Numbered from the stretch's first letter, positions 39,149-49,026 are shown. The stretch: 64,000 nt of DNA from G965207045 sp965207045 (GCA_965207045.1 OZ242261.1:434001-498000); one strand, 5' to 3'. Notes: a model not told the origin generated them from the letters alone. Program-made: numbers and translations.

Positions 39149-41254
39149 TCATAAATTCACCACATTTATTAAATAATCAAAATTTACAACACAATTAAAC
39201 AAATGTTTAACGTAAGATAGAATCAATAAACGGTTTCTCCTAACATCATTGTTTTCATGATTAATCAAAACACAATCAATAAATTTCTTAACAAAAGGCA
39301 GTAAAATAACTAAGAGACTCATTGCAAATTCAATCTCATTCTCTTTAATAGCTAACTTCAACTCTGGCCCAATCTTTGTTAAATGAGATGACAGAATTAC
39401 TTCTTCCTCATCTATAAAAAGACTTCTATTATAAGTCTTATAAAATCTACCTATCTTCCCTTGCAAAGGTGCATCATTTACAATATTTTTAATACGCTTA
39501 TAAACTACAAGCACCAACCTTCCTTCATCTTCCTGTAAAAACTTACTTAAATAATTACAATTTTTATAAATTATATTTAATACATACATTTTTTGACTTG
39601 AGGTAATTGAATAAAAAACATTTTCATCAATACCTTGAGATTTCATCATCACTCTAAACCTCGCCATACAGAAATCAAGGATCTCTTCCACAACAAAATC
39701 TCTATATAGTTTATCTTGAGCTTCCTTTCGTTTCCTCTTTTTAAAGAGATTGATTGGATAACAGTGAATTGCCTTATCAATTATTAAATCCAGCGGTATT
39801 AGAACTTGATTTTCAAGAACAGTTCTGCTAATTCCTATTGCTAATCGGCGCAAAGAAAATGGGTCTCGAGAACCAGAAGCTCTTTCGCCAATACTAAACA
39901 ACCCAACCATAGAATCGATTTTATCAGCAATACTTAATGCCACTGCAATTGGTTCTTGAGTGCAAACTGATTCTGCATTTATTGGATAGTAATGTTCCCT
40001 AATAGCATCAACAATTACTTTTTCTTCACCAGCTTTTTCAGCATAATAACCACCTATAATCCCTTGCAATTCTGGGAACTCTTTTACTAAATCAGTTGCA
40101 AGATCAGCCTTTATTAATTTCGCTGCTTTTTCTATATCAATTAAAGATACATTAGGCACCCAAACTGATATATATTTAGAAACAGTTGTAACGCGCTCTA
40201 CCTTTTCCTCAATACTTCCTAGCTTTGAATGAAAAACAACATTAGATAATTTATCTGCATAATAACTCAAGTTATTCCGTAAATCCTGCTCAATCAAAAA
40301 TTTTGCATCTTCTAACCGAGCAGCAATAACTTTTTCATTACCCTTGATAACCATTTCATCATCACCATTATTTGATACAAAAATAAAAAATGGAACTAAA
40401 GTACCATTACTATCTAACAAATGGTGATATTTTTGGTGAGATTTCATTACTGTTATCAGTAATTCTTTCGGCAAAGCAAGATAACGACTCTCAAAGGTTC
40501 CCAATAAAACCTTAGGATATTCAGTCAGGTTGGCCATTTCTTTAAGCAAATCTTCATCTAAATTAAAATGAAAATTGTTCTCGTTAGCAATTTTTATCAA
40601 ATCTGTTTTGATAATTTTTAACCTCTGATTCTGATCTAATATAACGTAATTTTTTTCTAATTTTTCCAAATAATCTTGCAAACTGGATACTGAAAACCAC
40701 CCTACTCTAAATCTATGTCCACAAGTTTTATTTGTGGCTCTTAATCCCGCAAATTCAACAGGTACAGTTGCTCCATCAAATAAGCATAATAAATTTTTTA
40801 TTGGCCTGATCCATCTAACGTTACTACCATACCATCTCATAGATTTCGGCCAATTAAAATTGGCAAGCAAATCTTCTATAAGAGTTTGCAAGGTTATTTG
40901 TGTTGATAAGCTTTCTTCTTTATAATAAAAAAAATAGAATTCTCCTTTTTCAGTCTTTTTAATTTCCAGTTCTTCTTTTTTTCCACCTACTTTCTTAAGA
41001 AAACCTAATACAGCAGTTTCAGTAGCACCTACTCTTGGTCCTCTGAGTTCTACAGATTTACTGTTTAAAAAAGCAGGTAAACCATTAATAATTATGGTAA
41101 ACCTTCGTGGAGTTGTAAAAACATGTAAGGTCTTATATTCAAGATCGCTCTTTTTGAGTTGAGATTTGAGTATTTCATACATACGTTCTACAACATAATT
41201 CTGCATTTTTGCTGGTACTTCCTCAGATAAACACTCAAATAAAAAATCAACCAT
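39149..41254 (-). CDS. glyS: Glycyl-tRNA synthetase beta subunit
   Basis: A 701-residue beta subunit of the tetrameric alpha2beta2 GlyRS, beginning with the expected FLFECLSEEVPAKMQ segment and RRFTIIINGLP, LLGTFESRYLALPKELLIT near residue 255, the HD-like DPFSLRRLAIGISRTVLE around 460, and an anticodon-binding C-terminus. The alpha subunit gene glyQ, which usually precedes, is not adjacent here and must lie elsewhere. Confidence 0.96.
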   Translation of the reverse strand: MVDFLFECLSEEVPAKMQNYVVERMYEILKSQLKKSDLEYKTLHVFTTPRRFTIIINGLPAFLNSKSVELRGPRVGATETAVLGFLKKVGGKKEELEIKKTEKGEFYFFYYKEESLSTQITLQTLIEDLLANFNWPKSMRWYGSNVRWIRPIKNLLCLFDGATVPVEFAGLRATNKTCGHRFRVGWFSVSSLQDYLEKLEKNYVILDQNQRLKIIKTDLIKIANENNFHFNLDEDLLKEMANLTEYPKVLLGTFESRYLALPKELLITVMKSHQKYHHLLDSNGTLVPFFIFVSNNGDDEMVIKGNEKVIAARLEDAKFLIEQDLRNNLSYYADKLSNVVFHSKLGSIEEKVERVTTVSKYISVWVPNVSLIDIEKAAKLIKADLATDLVKEFPELQGIIGGYYAEKAGEEKVIVDAIREHYYPINAESVCTQEPIAVALSIADKIDSMVGLFSIGERASGSRDPFSLRRLAIGISRTVLENQVLIPLDLIIDKAIHCYPINLFKKRKRKEAQDKLYRDFVVEEILDFCMARFRVMMKSQGIDENVFYSITSSQKMYVLNIIYKNCNYLSKFLQEDEGRLVLVVYKRIKNIVNDAPLQGKIGRFYKTYNRSLFIDEEEVILSSHLTKIGPELKLAIKENEIEFAMSLLVILLPFVKKFIDCVLINHENNDVRRNRLLILSYVKHLFNCVVNFDYLINVVNL

Positions 41255-41385
41255 TTCTAATTAAACGATACTAATACATACGATATGATAAGTATTTCTA
41301 ATCATGCTAGCAAGAAAGTTTTTCTGCCCATAGCTTTTATTTAATGAAAATTATTTTAGAATAAATACTAAATCAAAAAAGCAGA

Positions 41386-42288
41386 ATGAATAAATATATA
41401 GACTTATTTCTAGAAATGATAGCTTCTGAAAAAAACTTAACCCTAAACACAATTGAAAATTATAAAAGAGATTTAGAGCAGCTTACTACTTTCCTTAATA
41501 TTGAAATAGAAAATGCAAAAACAAAAGATTTACAAAATTATGCCAAAGAACTGAAAGTTAGACATTACTCTAGTAATAGTATTTCCCGCAAAATTTCCAC
41601 TATACGAACATTTTATAAATTTTTAAATAGCGACGATATTATCAAAGGCAACCCTGCAATTGAGGTTGATCATCCAAAAAAAACATTTAAGCTACCAAAG
41701 ATTTTGAGCATACAAGATTTAGAATTACTCTTTAAATCAGCACAAAAAGATACTTCAAAAGAAGGTTTAAAAATCAATTTAATATTAGAGATACTCTATT
41801 CCTCTGGTATGCGTGTTTCCGAATTACTAAGTACAAAACTTTATGAAGCAATAGCAATAATTAAAAATCCAGATGAACCTTATTTGATAACGAAGGGAAA
41901 AGGCAGCAAAGAAAGAATCACAATACTTAATGCACAGACAATTATCACTCTCAAGAAATACATCAAAGTTATCGATAAAAACTCTCTATGGTTATTCCCA
42001 GGTGATATCAAACAAACAAAAATAAATAAGCCAATGACAAGACAGTATTTAGGTAAGCTTTTAAAAGCCGCAGCAATAAATGCGGGAATAAATCCTAATA
42101 AAATCTCTCCTCATGTACTACGCCACTCTTTTGCAACTCACTTATTAGAAAATGGCACTGATATAAGAATCATTCAAGAATTACTAGGCCATTCTAATAT
42201 TTCAACAACTCAAATCTATACCCACATTGCCAAAAAGAAACTAAAAGAGATTGTTTTTACAAAACACCCATTGGGGAAAGAAGAGTAA
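41386..42288 (+). CDS. xerD: Tyrosine recombinase XerD-like
   Basis: A 300-residue site-specific recombinase resolving chromosome dimers at dif. N-terminal SAM-like core-binding domain with NTIENYKRDLEQLTTF and NSISRKISTIRTFYKFL, catalytic residues R in YSSGMRVSELL (near 147), K in TKGKGSKERIT, H-x-x-R in SPHVLRHSFATHLLENG (near 243) and HSNISTTQIYTH with the nucleophilic Tyr near 278. The N-terminal 'FLEMIASEKNLT' resembles XerD more than XerC, but the assignment is not certain. Confidence 0.9.
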   Translation: MNKYIDLFLEMIASEKNLTLNTIENYKRDLEQLTTFLNIEIENAKTKDLQNYAKELKVRHYSSNSISRKISTIRTFYKFLNSDDIIKGNPAIEVDHPKKTFKLPKILSIQDLELLFKSAQKDTSKEGLKINLILEILYSSGMRVSELLSTKLYEAIAIIKNPDEPYLITKGKGSKERITILNAQTIITLKKYIKVIDKNSLWLFPGDIKQTKINKPMTRQYLGKLLKAAAINAGINPNKISPHVLRHSFATHLLENGTDIRIIQELLGHSNISTTQIYTHIAKKKLKEIVFTKHPLGKEE

Positions 42289-42386
42289 TACAGTATAAAA
42301 TTTCATAAATTGCGAAGATAGCATTAAGTTGGCAATTAACCTTCATTTATGATATAAAAAACGTACATTAAATAAGTAAAATTATT

Positions 42387-43319
42387 ATGGAAAGTATAAC
42401 GTACTATGACTTCCGCCAAGCAATTAATGATTATAACATAGAAAAAGTTAAAGTGTTAATACAAAATGGAATTGATACTAATATGGTTGATGAAAATGGA
42501 GATACGTTTCTACATGTCGCAGCATCTAGTGCGTGTGGTCGTAGAAAAATAATAAATTTACTGCTAGATCAAGAAGGTAGTAGCAGTATTATCAATGCAA
42601 TCAATAAATATGAAAATACGGCTTTACATATTGCGGCACTTCATAGTAATACACAGATTATAAAATTGTTAATAGAAAAGGGAGCTGATGTCACAAGGTG
42701 TGGTAAAAATGGATTAACAGCACTGCACATTGCATCTGATAAGGCTTGTGTTGATGGAGTGAAACTATTACTAAAGCATGGAAGCAATGTTAACGCTATA
42801 TTTAATAATGAGGGTAATGCAGAAACACCTCTGGAAACTTTAATCCTCAGCTCTATAAATAGTAAAAACCAGTCATATCATGATGTAATAACGTTACTGG
42901 TAAAGGCGGGTGCAAGTTTACCGTATTACAACCTCAAATTTCCCACTTCTTCAACAGATACAAGAGAAGTAAAGGAACTCAAATACATTCCTTCTGTGAA
43001 AATTGCAGAAGAGCTAAAAAGAATACACGGCAATCTCAGTAAGGTAGTAGATGGTAATAACACTGTAATTGAGAAGTTAGATTTACCATCATCATTGCAA
43101 ACTTATATCACAAGCGAAACTCAGAAACATATTATTGCTATTCTACAGAAGTATACACCGTATTGTGCAAAACCCAGCAAGTTAATAGATGGTGATGATA
43201 CTGCAATTAAGAATAAGAAGTTAGATTCACCATCGTCATTGCAAACTTATATTACAAGCGCAACTCAGGAAAATATTAGTGATGTTCTACAGGATTCTAC
43301 ACAGTATTGTGCAAAATAA
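42387..43319 (+). CDS. Ankyrin-repeat protein with C-terminal tandem duplication
   Basis: A 310-residue protein with about four ankyrin repeats over residues 12-180: GIDTNMVDENGDTFLHVAAS, NKYENTALHIAALHSNTQII, GADVTRCGKNGLTALHIASD, and GSNVNAIFNNEG-. There is no signal peptide or membrane segment. The C-terminus consists of two adjacent copies of a ~46-residue unit (residues 218-263 and 264-310) with shared PSSLQTYITS, T-x-x-I and YCAK blocks. Ankyrin proteins of this group are candidate secreted effectors, but no secretion signal is obvious. An A-rich region at 42360 precedes the ATG. Confidence 0.92.
   Translation: MESITYYDFRQAINDYNIEKVKVLIQNGIDTNMVDENGDTFLHVAASSACGRRKIINLLLDQEGSSSIINAINKYENTALHIAALHSNTQIIKLLIEKGADVTRCGKNGLTALHIASDKACVDGVKLLLKHGSNVNAIFNNEGNAETPLETLILSSINSKNQSYHDVITLLVKAGASLPYYNLKFPTSSTDTREVKELKYIPSVKIAEELKRIHGNLSKVVDGNNTVIEKLDLPSSLQTYITSETQKHIIAILQKYTPYCAKPSKLIDGDDTAIKNKKLDSPSSLQTYITSATQENISDVLQDSTQYCAK
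43038..43316 (+). repeat. Intragenic tandem repeat of ~138 bp in the ankyrin gene
   Basis: Copy 1 spans 43038-43175 and copy 2 spans 43176-43316. Both encode S-K-x-x-D-G-x-x-x-x-I, then LDxPSSLQTYITS, then I-x-x-x-L-Q-x-x-T-x-YCAK. Protein identity is high in the PSSLQTYITS core, diverged elsewhere, so the duplication is not recent. Confidence 0.85.
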
Positions 43320-43379
43320 AAACTACTATGTTCATTCATTACGTAATATAGATCACCAATTTTTTGTTGTATTCACAAC

Positions 43380-44165
43380 TTATATCTTCACTTCCACAGC
43401 TAAAGGAGCATGATCAGAGGTTTTTTCTTTGCCACGAATATACGAAAAGATTTTGCATGATATTAGTTTATCAGCTGCTTGCGGAGAAATTAGCATATTA
43501 TCAATCCGCATACCACAATTATTTTGCCATCCTCCACCTCTATAATCCCACCAACTAAACTCTTTTTTATCATCGTTTACCAATCTAAAAGCATCATAAA
43601 GTCCTAAGTTACACAAAGCTCTAAATTTACCTCTTTCCTCTGAGTGAAAGCCAATTGTACCATCTAACTTTATTGAATCGTAAACATCATTTTCTTCAGG
43701 AGCAACATTATAATCACCGCCCAATAACATAACTTCTTCGTAAGACAATAAAAATTTAAAATGATTGTATAACCTGTCAAAAAATTTCATTTTATATGAA
43801 AATGCCTCTGAACGGACTTTTTGTCCATTGGGGACATATATGCTTGCAACTCTAATTGCAGAATCAGACAAAGAGATAACTCCCTCTATGTATCTAGATT
43901 GCTGGTCATTTTCATCACCTGGCAAAATTCTTGTAACATCTTTTATTGGAAATTTTGAAATTATCGCAACACCATTATACGCCTTTTGTCCATGAACTTC
44001 TATGTAGTAACCCAACTCCCTTATTTCAGAAAAAGGGAAATTATCATTAATGCATTTCAATTCCTGCAATAACAATACATCAAATTTCTCTTTCTTAAGC
44101 AACTCCAACAATAAAACTAGTCTTTGCCGTATTGAATTTACATTCCAAGTAGATATTTTCAACAT
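43380..44165 (-). CDS. xth: Exodeoxyribonuclease III
   Basis: A 261-residue AP endonuclease/exonuclease of base-excision repair. LKISTWNVNSIRQRL gives the metal-binding Asn, LLQELKCIND the Glu, ASIYVPNGQKV the Tyr/Asn block, LLGGDYNVAPEENDVYD the Asp-Asn pair, FSWWDYRGGGWQNNCGMRID and the terminal TSDHAPLAVEV the catalytic His. It overlaps pdxJ by 7 nt, so yajC-pdxJ-xth form an overlapping set. Confidence 0.96.
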   Translation of the reverse strand: MLKISTWNVNSIRQRLVLLLELLKKEKFDVLLLQELKCINDNFPFSEIRELGYYIEVHGQKAYNGVAIISKFPIKDVTRILPGDENDQQSRYIEGVISLSDSAIRVASIYVPNGQKVRSEAFSYKMKFFDRLYNHFKFLLSYEEVMLLGGDYNVAPEENDVYDSIKLDGTIGFHSEERGKFRALCNLGLYDAFRLVNDDKKEFSWWDYRGGGWQNNCGMRIDNMLISPQAADKLISCKIFSYIRGKEKTSDHAPLAVEVKI

Positions 44166-44905
44166 GCAATCACTGTCCTATACTCATTCACCATATGTTT
44201 TAAGCCATAACTTAATGCATCTGCCATCAATGCATGACCGATTGATACTTCATCAGGTTTAACTTTACTTATTATATCTGGTAAATTTTGTAAGTTTAAA
44301 TCATGACCCAAATTTACTTTTAAATTTAGTGAGCGCGCTTTTTCTGCTGCCTCAACTATTTTATTTAATTCTGCTGTCTTATTTTTTGTATAATATGATT
44401 TCGCATACCATTTCGTATGAAATTCAACAGCATCAACACCCATTGAAGCAACATATTCTACTATTTCTTTATCAGGCTCAACAAATACTGCAATCCTCAA
44501 TTTATTTTTAAGTGATCTAATAACTCTGTTCAAAGTAACGTTATCATCATCCTCATTCCAACCGCGTTCAGTTGTTTTTTCGCCTTCTCTTACTGGCACA
44601 ATTGTAAACTGATGAACAACACATCTTGTTATTGCATCAATCAACTCTGTTCTCAAATCACCTTCAACATTAATTTCAACACAGTTATCCTTAACTGCAT
44701 CAAGTTTTGAGAGTTCTTCAACATCTTCTATCGTAGCATGCCTCTTATCAGACCTAGGATGCAAAGTGATTCCCTTACAGCCAGCACTAATTGCATTAAT
44801 AGCTAAACTCTGTAAACTTGGAGCAGCTAAGCTGCCACGAGAATTCCTAATTAAAGCAGCCTTATTTAAATTAACACTAAAGCGAGTTTGTTTAATCTTT
44901 ACCAT
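44159..44905 (-). CDS. pdxJ: Pyridoxine 5'-phosphate synthase
   Basis: About 248 residues from ATG 44905 (an upstream in-frame start at 44932 overlaps yajC further). PdxJ condenses 1-deoxy-xylulose 5-phosphate and 3-amino-2-oxopropyl phosphate to PNP. Motifs: VNLNKAALIRNSRG, GITLHPRSDKRHATIEDVEE, KLRIAVFVEPDKEIV, GVDAVEFHTKWYAKSY and LGHDLNLQNLPDI. Its product is oxidised by PdxH, whose gene is about 16 kb downstream. The DXP substrate also feeds the isoprenoid (MEP) pathway of ispG. Confidence 0.97.
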   Translation of the reverse strand: MVKIKQTRFSVNLNKAALIRNSRGSLAAPSLQSLAINAISAGCKGITLHPRSDKRHATIEDVEELSKLDAVKDNCVEINVEGDLRTELIDAITRCVVHQFTIVPVREGEKTTERGWNEDDDNVTLNRVIRSLKNKLRIAVFVEPDKEIVEYVASMGVDAVEFHTKWYAKSYYTKNKTAELNKIVEAAEKARSLNLKVNLGHDLNLQNLPDIISKVKPDEVSIGHALMADALSYGLKHMVNEYRTVIAC

Positions 44906-45269
44906 TTTTAGACCTATTGATAATTTCCGCAACTGATGACTTTACCATTTTTATTTCAACATTTTCAGTAACCTTTAGCTTTAGCTGCATAGCTTTATCA
45001 TCTACATAAGTTACACTACCAATAATTCCTCCAGTAGTAGAAATTTTATCACCACGTTTTATTGAACTTATCATTTTTTCATGTGCTTTCATCTTTTTTT
45101 GTTGTGGTCGTATGATTAAAAAGTAAAAGATAATAAAAATTATTATCAGAGGCACAAAATTAATTAAAGATGATAATGAATCCTTAGCATCAATAACAGC
45201 CATATTTGTATCATTATCTATCTCGACCGCAGCAGTTGTTTCAGCTAACCCTTCCGTAAAAAAATACAT
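44892..45269 (-). CDS. yajC: Sec translocase accessory subunit YajC
   Basis: A 125-residue single-span protein. The membrane helix (about 38-57, LINFVPLIIIFIIFYFLIIR) is followed by RPQQKKMKAHEKMISSIKRG and DKISTTGGIIGSVTYVDD, the classical YajC signature. YajC binds SecDF in the export channel. The N-terminal 35 residues are a variable acidic leader. It shares an operon with pdxJ and xth (overlapping ends). Confidence 0.95.
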   Translation of the reverse strand: MYFFTEGLAETTAAVEIDNDTNMAVIDAKDSLSSLINFVPLIIIFIIFYFLIIRPQQKKMKAHEKMISSIKRGDKISTTGGIIGSVTYVDDKAMQLKLKVTENVEIKMVKSSVAEIINRSKNGKD

Positions 45270-45372
45270 TAATTCTCCATAAAATCAGATAAAAGTATAA
45301 GGAAAATGCTTATTAATGTAAAACTCATTTACTATTTTCTAGAAAAATATACAACCAATATTTACTAAACTA

Positions 45373-45412
45373 TTATTCAAATGATATTATGCTTATTCAA
45401 ATGGTGTTATGT
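45373..45412. repeat. 20-bp tandem duplication upstream of ispG
   Basis: Two adjacent 20-mers (45373-45392 and 45393-45412) start TTATTCAAATG and then differ at three positions. They end 33 nt before the ispG ATG and could hold promoter or operator elements; no function shown. Confidence 0.6.
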
Positions 45413-45444
45413 AAGATAGATCAGGTAGGAATTTAATTAGCACA

Positions 45445-46722
45445 ATGGAATATGATTTTTTAGAAGATGAGATATATCACCTAAAGCAAAATTGTGATAG
45501 AAAAACTGAAGAAGTTACAGTAGGAAACATAAAAATAGGTGGGAAAAATCCTATTGTTATACAGTCAATGACTTCAGGACATCGAACTAATCCAGAGAAT
45601 GTCTTAGAGATAGCAAAAGACGAAAGTAAAGAAGCAATAGAGCTAGCTACTGCCGGTTCAGAATTGGTTAGAATTGCACTAAATAGTGATAAAGCTGCAC
45701 TTGCAATACCGTATATAAGAGAAAACATGAATGAAGCTGGTTTTGAGCATGTTCCTATAGTTGGTTGCGGTCAGTATGAATTAGAAAGATTACTCAAAGA
45801 CTATCCAGAATGTGCCCGTTCCTTGGGAAAGGTAAGAATAAATCCAGGTAACGTTGGTTTTGGTGAAAAAAGAGATAAAAAATTTGAAAAAGTGATAGAA
45901 TTTGCTTGCAAATACAATATGCCTGTTCGCATTGGAGTAAATTGGGGAAGTTTAGACAAAGATTTATCTGTCAAACTCATGAACGAAAATGCAAAGCGTG
46001 CAAATCCACAACCTTCAGATGTTGTATTAAGAAAAGCTTTAGTGGCATCGTCTTTGCTAAGTGCTATAAAAGCAGAAGAAATAGGCTTAGAACGCAATAA
46101 AATTATTATTTCGTGTAAAGTAAGTAAAGTGCAAGATCTCGTTTGTGTCTACTCTGCCCTAACACAATGCTCTAACTATGCATTACATTTAGGTTTAACA
46201 GAGGCAGGAGTAGGATCAAAAGCAATAATAGCAACAACAGCTGCTTTTGCCCTTCTTTTACAAAACGGTATAGGTGATACAATTAGAGCATCTCTGACGC
46301 CAAGACCTGGTGAAGCAAGAAGTAATGAAATCAAAGTATGTCAAGAAATTGTACAATCACTTGAACTAAGACATTTCGCTCCGCAAGTTACTTCTTGTCC
46401 AGGATGTGGACGGACTAATAGTACATATTTTCAAGATTTAGCTGACATTACCGAAAAATACTTGGCACACAGTATGCCAAAATGGAAAAAAATTTATCCT
46501 GGCGTTGAAAAGATGAACGTAGCTGTTATGGGATGTGTTGTTAATGGCCCAGGAGAAAGTAAACACGCAAACATTGGAATAAGTTTACCTGGTTACGGAG
46601 AAAAACCTGTTGCTGCTGTATTTGTAGACGGTAAATTATATTGCAGGCTCTCAGGCGAAACAATAGCAAATGATTTTAAAGGCATCATTGATAAATATGT
46701 TGAAAGAACTTACGCTACATAA
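45445..46722 (+). CDS. ispG: 4-hydroxy-3-methylbut-2-en-1-yl diphosphate synthase (IspG/GcpE)
   Basis: A 425-residue iron-sulphur enzyme of the MEP pathway for isopentenyl diphosphate. Landmarks: VTVGNIKIGGKNPIVIQSMT at the start, LVRIALNSDKAALAI, RINPGNVGFGEK near 137, and the [4Fe-4S] ligands in TSCPGCGRTNSTYF (near 318) and GCVVNGPGESKHANIGISLP. The N-terminal region has the alphaproteobacterial form. It is preceded by a tandem repeat and followed by the helicase gene 33 bp on. Confidence 0.97.
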   Translation: MEYDFLEDEIYHLKQNCDRKTEEVTVGNIKIGGKNPIVIQSMTSGHRTNPENVLEIAKDESKEAIELATAGSELVRIALNSDKAALAIPYIRENMNEAGFEHVPIVGCGQYELERLLKDYPECARSLGKVRINPGNVGFGEKRDKKFEKVIEFACKYNMPVRIGVNWGSLDKDLSVKLMNENAKRANPQPSDVVLRKALVASSLLSAIKAEEIGLERNKIIISCKVSKVQDLVCVYSALTQCSNYALHLGLTEAGVGSKAIIATTAAFALLLQNGIGDTIRASLTPRPGEARSNEIKVCQEIVQSLELRHFAPQVTSCPGCGRTNSTYFQDLADITEKYLAHSMPKWKKIYPGVEKMNVAVMGCVVNGPGESKHANIGISLPGYGEKPVAAVFVDGKLYCRLSGETIANDFKGIIDKYVERTYAT

Positions 46723-46754
46723 TTGAAATTTTATTCATCACAGATTTTTAAGCT

Positions 46755-48656
46755 ATGTACCCTTTAAATAATAAGCAGCAGCAGGCTGTGAATCTAATTT
46801 CTGGCCCTATCCTTATACTAGCTGGGGCTGGTACTGGAAAAACTAGGACTTTAGTCGCTCGTATTGCAAACATACTAAATAATGGTCACGCTCTTCAAGA
46901 TGAGGTTATGGCTGTTACATTTACTAATAAAGCTGCAAAAGAAATACAATCAAGAATTACAGAGTTTACTGGTCATCACAATATAAGATGGATAGGAACT
47001 TTTCATTCGATCGCGGCAAAAATCCTAAGAAAGGAAGCTAACTACATTGGCTTGGAAAGCAATTTTTCCATTATAGATCAAACTGATCAAATCAATCTTA
47101 TAAAAAACATAGTAAAGGATATGAGTCCAGAATACATAAATTCCAGAGAGTGGACTAAAAAAATTAAGAAGATAGCTAATATTATTCAACATTGGAAGGA
47201 AAAAGCACTTATGCCAGAAAGCATTTCAGAGGTAAAAAACGAAATACAAAGATTAGCACTGAAATGCTATTCTTTGTACCAAGAAAGGTTAAAATTAGCA
47301 AACGCAGCAGATTTTGATGACTTAATTTTACATAACATAAGCATTTTCAATAATAATCCTAAAGTACTTGAATATTATCAAGACAAAATACGATACTTAA
47401 TGGTTGATGAATATCAAGATACAAACACTATTCAATATATATGGTTAAGATTATTAGCTCAAAAACACAAAAATATATGTTGTGTAGGCGATGATGACCA
47501 ATCAATATATAGCTGGCGCGGAGCTCAAATTAGTAATATATTAAAATTTTCAGATGATTTTCTTGAAGTAAAAATTATCAAACTAGAACAAAATTATCGC
47601 TCTACCTCACATATATTAAGTATTGCAGCTTCTATAATAGATAAAAATGAAAACAGACTTGGAAAAACTCTGTGGACTGAAAACAATTCAGGCACAAAAG
47701 TAAAATTAATGCAATGTTACGATCACAAAGAGGAAGCAAGAAATATAATCAGCAGCATAATACAAAACAATAAAGTTGAAGATACTGCAATCCTTGTCCG
47801 AGTGAGTGCCCAAACTAGAACACTTGAAGAATATGCAATATACTATGGGATGCCTTACCATATACTCGGTGGACTAAGATTTTACGACCGCAAAGAGATA
47901 AAAGATTCTATCTGTTATCTAAGAATCGCCATAAACATAAATGATGACTTAGCTTTTGAGCGTATAATTAATACACCAAAAAGAGGTATAGGCCCTGCCA
48001 CAATCAAAAAAATATATTACACAGCAATTAGTAACAAAATATCTTTAGCAAAATCAGCATTTATACTGATTGAACAAGAAATCATAAAATCTGAAAAGCT
48101 AAAAGTATTACTGCAGCAGATAAATGAATGGAATACATTAGCTAAAGAAATTCCACCTACACAATTAACAGAACTGATTTTAACAAGTTCAGGATATATG
48201 GAAATGCTCTCACAAGAAGATGAAATCGAAACAAAAAAAGAAAACATAAAAGAACTTATTTATGCATTAAAAGATTTTAGTGATATAAACCAATTTCTGG
48301 AATATGTAGCACTGGTTACAGCGAATGAAACAAGTTCTAACAAAAACTGCGGTGTAAGCATTATGACACTACATGCTGCCAAAGGACTAGAATTTAATAA
48401 TGTATTTCTACCAGGATGGGAAGAAGGGCTCTTTCCTCACCAGCGCTGTATAGATGAAAGAAATATCGAAGAGGAAAGACGTTTAGCTTACGTTGGTATA
48501 ACACGAGCAAAGGAAAATTTGTGCATTTCTTTTTCTGCAAGAAGGTTTATAAATAACCACTGGGTATACTACCAACCTTCGCGCTTTTTGCAGAACTTAC
48601 CGAAAAAAAACATAGAAGTATTGCGCGCTCTTTTTGCATACACAAATAAACAGTAA
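46755..48656 (+). CDS. UvrD/Rep-family ATP-dependent DNA helicase
   Basis: A 633-residue SF1A helicase with all motifs in order: Q motif LNNKQQQAV, Walker A AGAGTGKTRTLV near residue 20, DEYQDTNTIQYIW near 215, VGDDDQSIYSWRGAQ near 237, EQNYRS, MTLHAAKGLEFNNVFL near 535 and RRLAYVGITRAKENL near 575. These unwind DNA for repair and replication restart. Shorter than E. coli UvrD (720) because the C-terminal extension is reduced. UvrD, PcrA and Rep cannot be told apart from this alone. Confidence 0.93.
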   Translation: MYPLNNKQQQAVNLISGPILILAGAGTGKTRTLVARIANILNNGHALQDEVMAVTFTNKAAKEIQSRITEFTGHHNIRWIGTFHSIAAKILRKEANYIGLESNFSIIDQTDQINLIKNIVKDMSPEYINSREWTKKIKKIANIIQHWKEKALMPESISEVKNEIQRLALKCYSLYQERLKLANAADFDDLILHNISIFNNNPKVLEYYQDKIRYLMVDEYQDTNTIQYIWLRLLAQKHKNICCVGDDDQSIYSWRGAQISNILKFSDDFLEVKIIKLEQNYRSTSHILSIAASIIDKNENRLGKTLWTENNSGTKVKLMQCYDHKEEARNIISSIIQNNKVEDTAILVRVSAQTRTLEEYAIYYGMPYHILGGLRFYDRKEIKDSICYLRIAININDDLAFERIINTPKRGIGPATIKKIYYTAISNKISLAKSAFILIEQEIIKSEKLKVLLQQINEWNTLAKEIPPTQLTELILTSSGYMEMLSQEDEIETKKENIKELIYALKDFSDINQFLEYVALVTANETSSNKNCGVSIMTLHAAKGLEFNNVFLPGWEEGLFPHQRCIDERNIEEERRLAYVGITRAKENLCISFSARRFINNHWVYYQPSRFLQNLPKKNIEVLRALFAYTNKQ

Positions 48657-48666
48657 TACTGCACTA

Positions 48667-48949
48667 TTATTCTGGCTCATAACTTAAAAAATCAATTTCG
48701 AAACTATTACTTCCTACATGTTTGCACTCTCAGTTCTATCATGATTCATTGCCATTACCTTCCTTAACATTCAAACTTAGTCAGAATCTGAAAAAAATCA
48801 TCATAATTTCCACCAAAACTCTTTGTAAAAGTATTTGCAACCCAATATTTCTAAGTGGAAAAAACCTCCTTTGATGAGCTAGCAGCATCACATATATTTA
48901 AATTTACATCTTCAAGTAACATTGATCTAAAATAGGAATTCTCTAACAT
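48667..48949 (-). pseudogene. Decayed gene of unknown family
   Basis: From ATG 48949 on the minus strand a frame reads MLENSYFRSMLLEDVNLNIC and on, then an in-frame TAG at 48851-48853, then KYWVANTFTKSFGGNYDDFF and more to a stop at 48764. After a frame change, HVGSNSFEIDFLSYEPE ends at a stop at 48667. The composition is protein-like with one nonsense codon and at least one frameshift. I cannot assign a family. The gap to the neighbouring genes is otherwise empty. Confidence 0.5.
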
Positions 48950-49026
48950 CTTTAATAACTATCATTATCCTACTACAGCATTACAAAAGTAACTACTTAT
49001 ACAAGATAATAAATCAATTATCTAAA

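Noticed and set aside
43364..43558. 64-codon plus-strand frame
   Set aside because: Lies almost wholly antisense to the end of xth, which is a certain gene.
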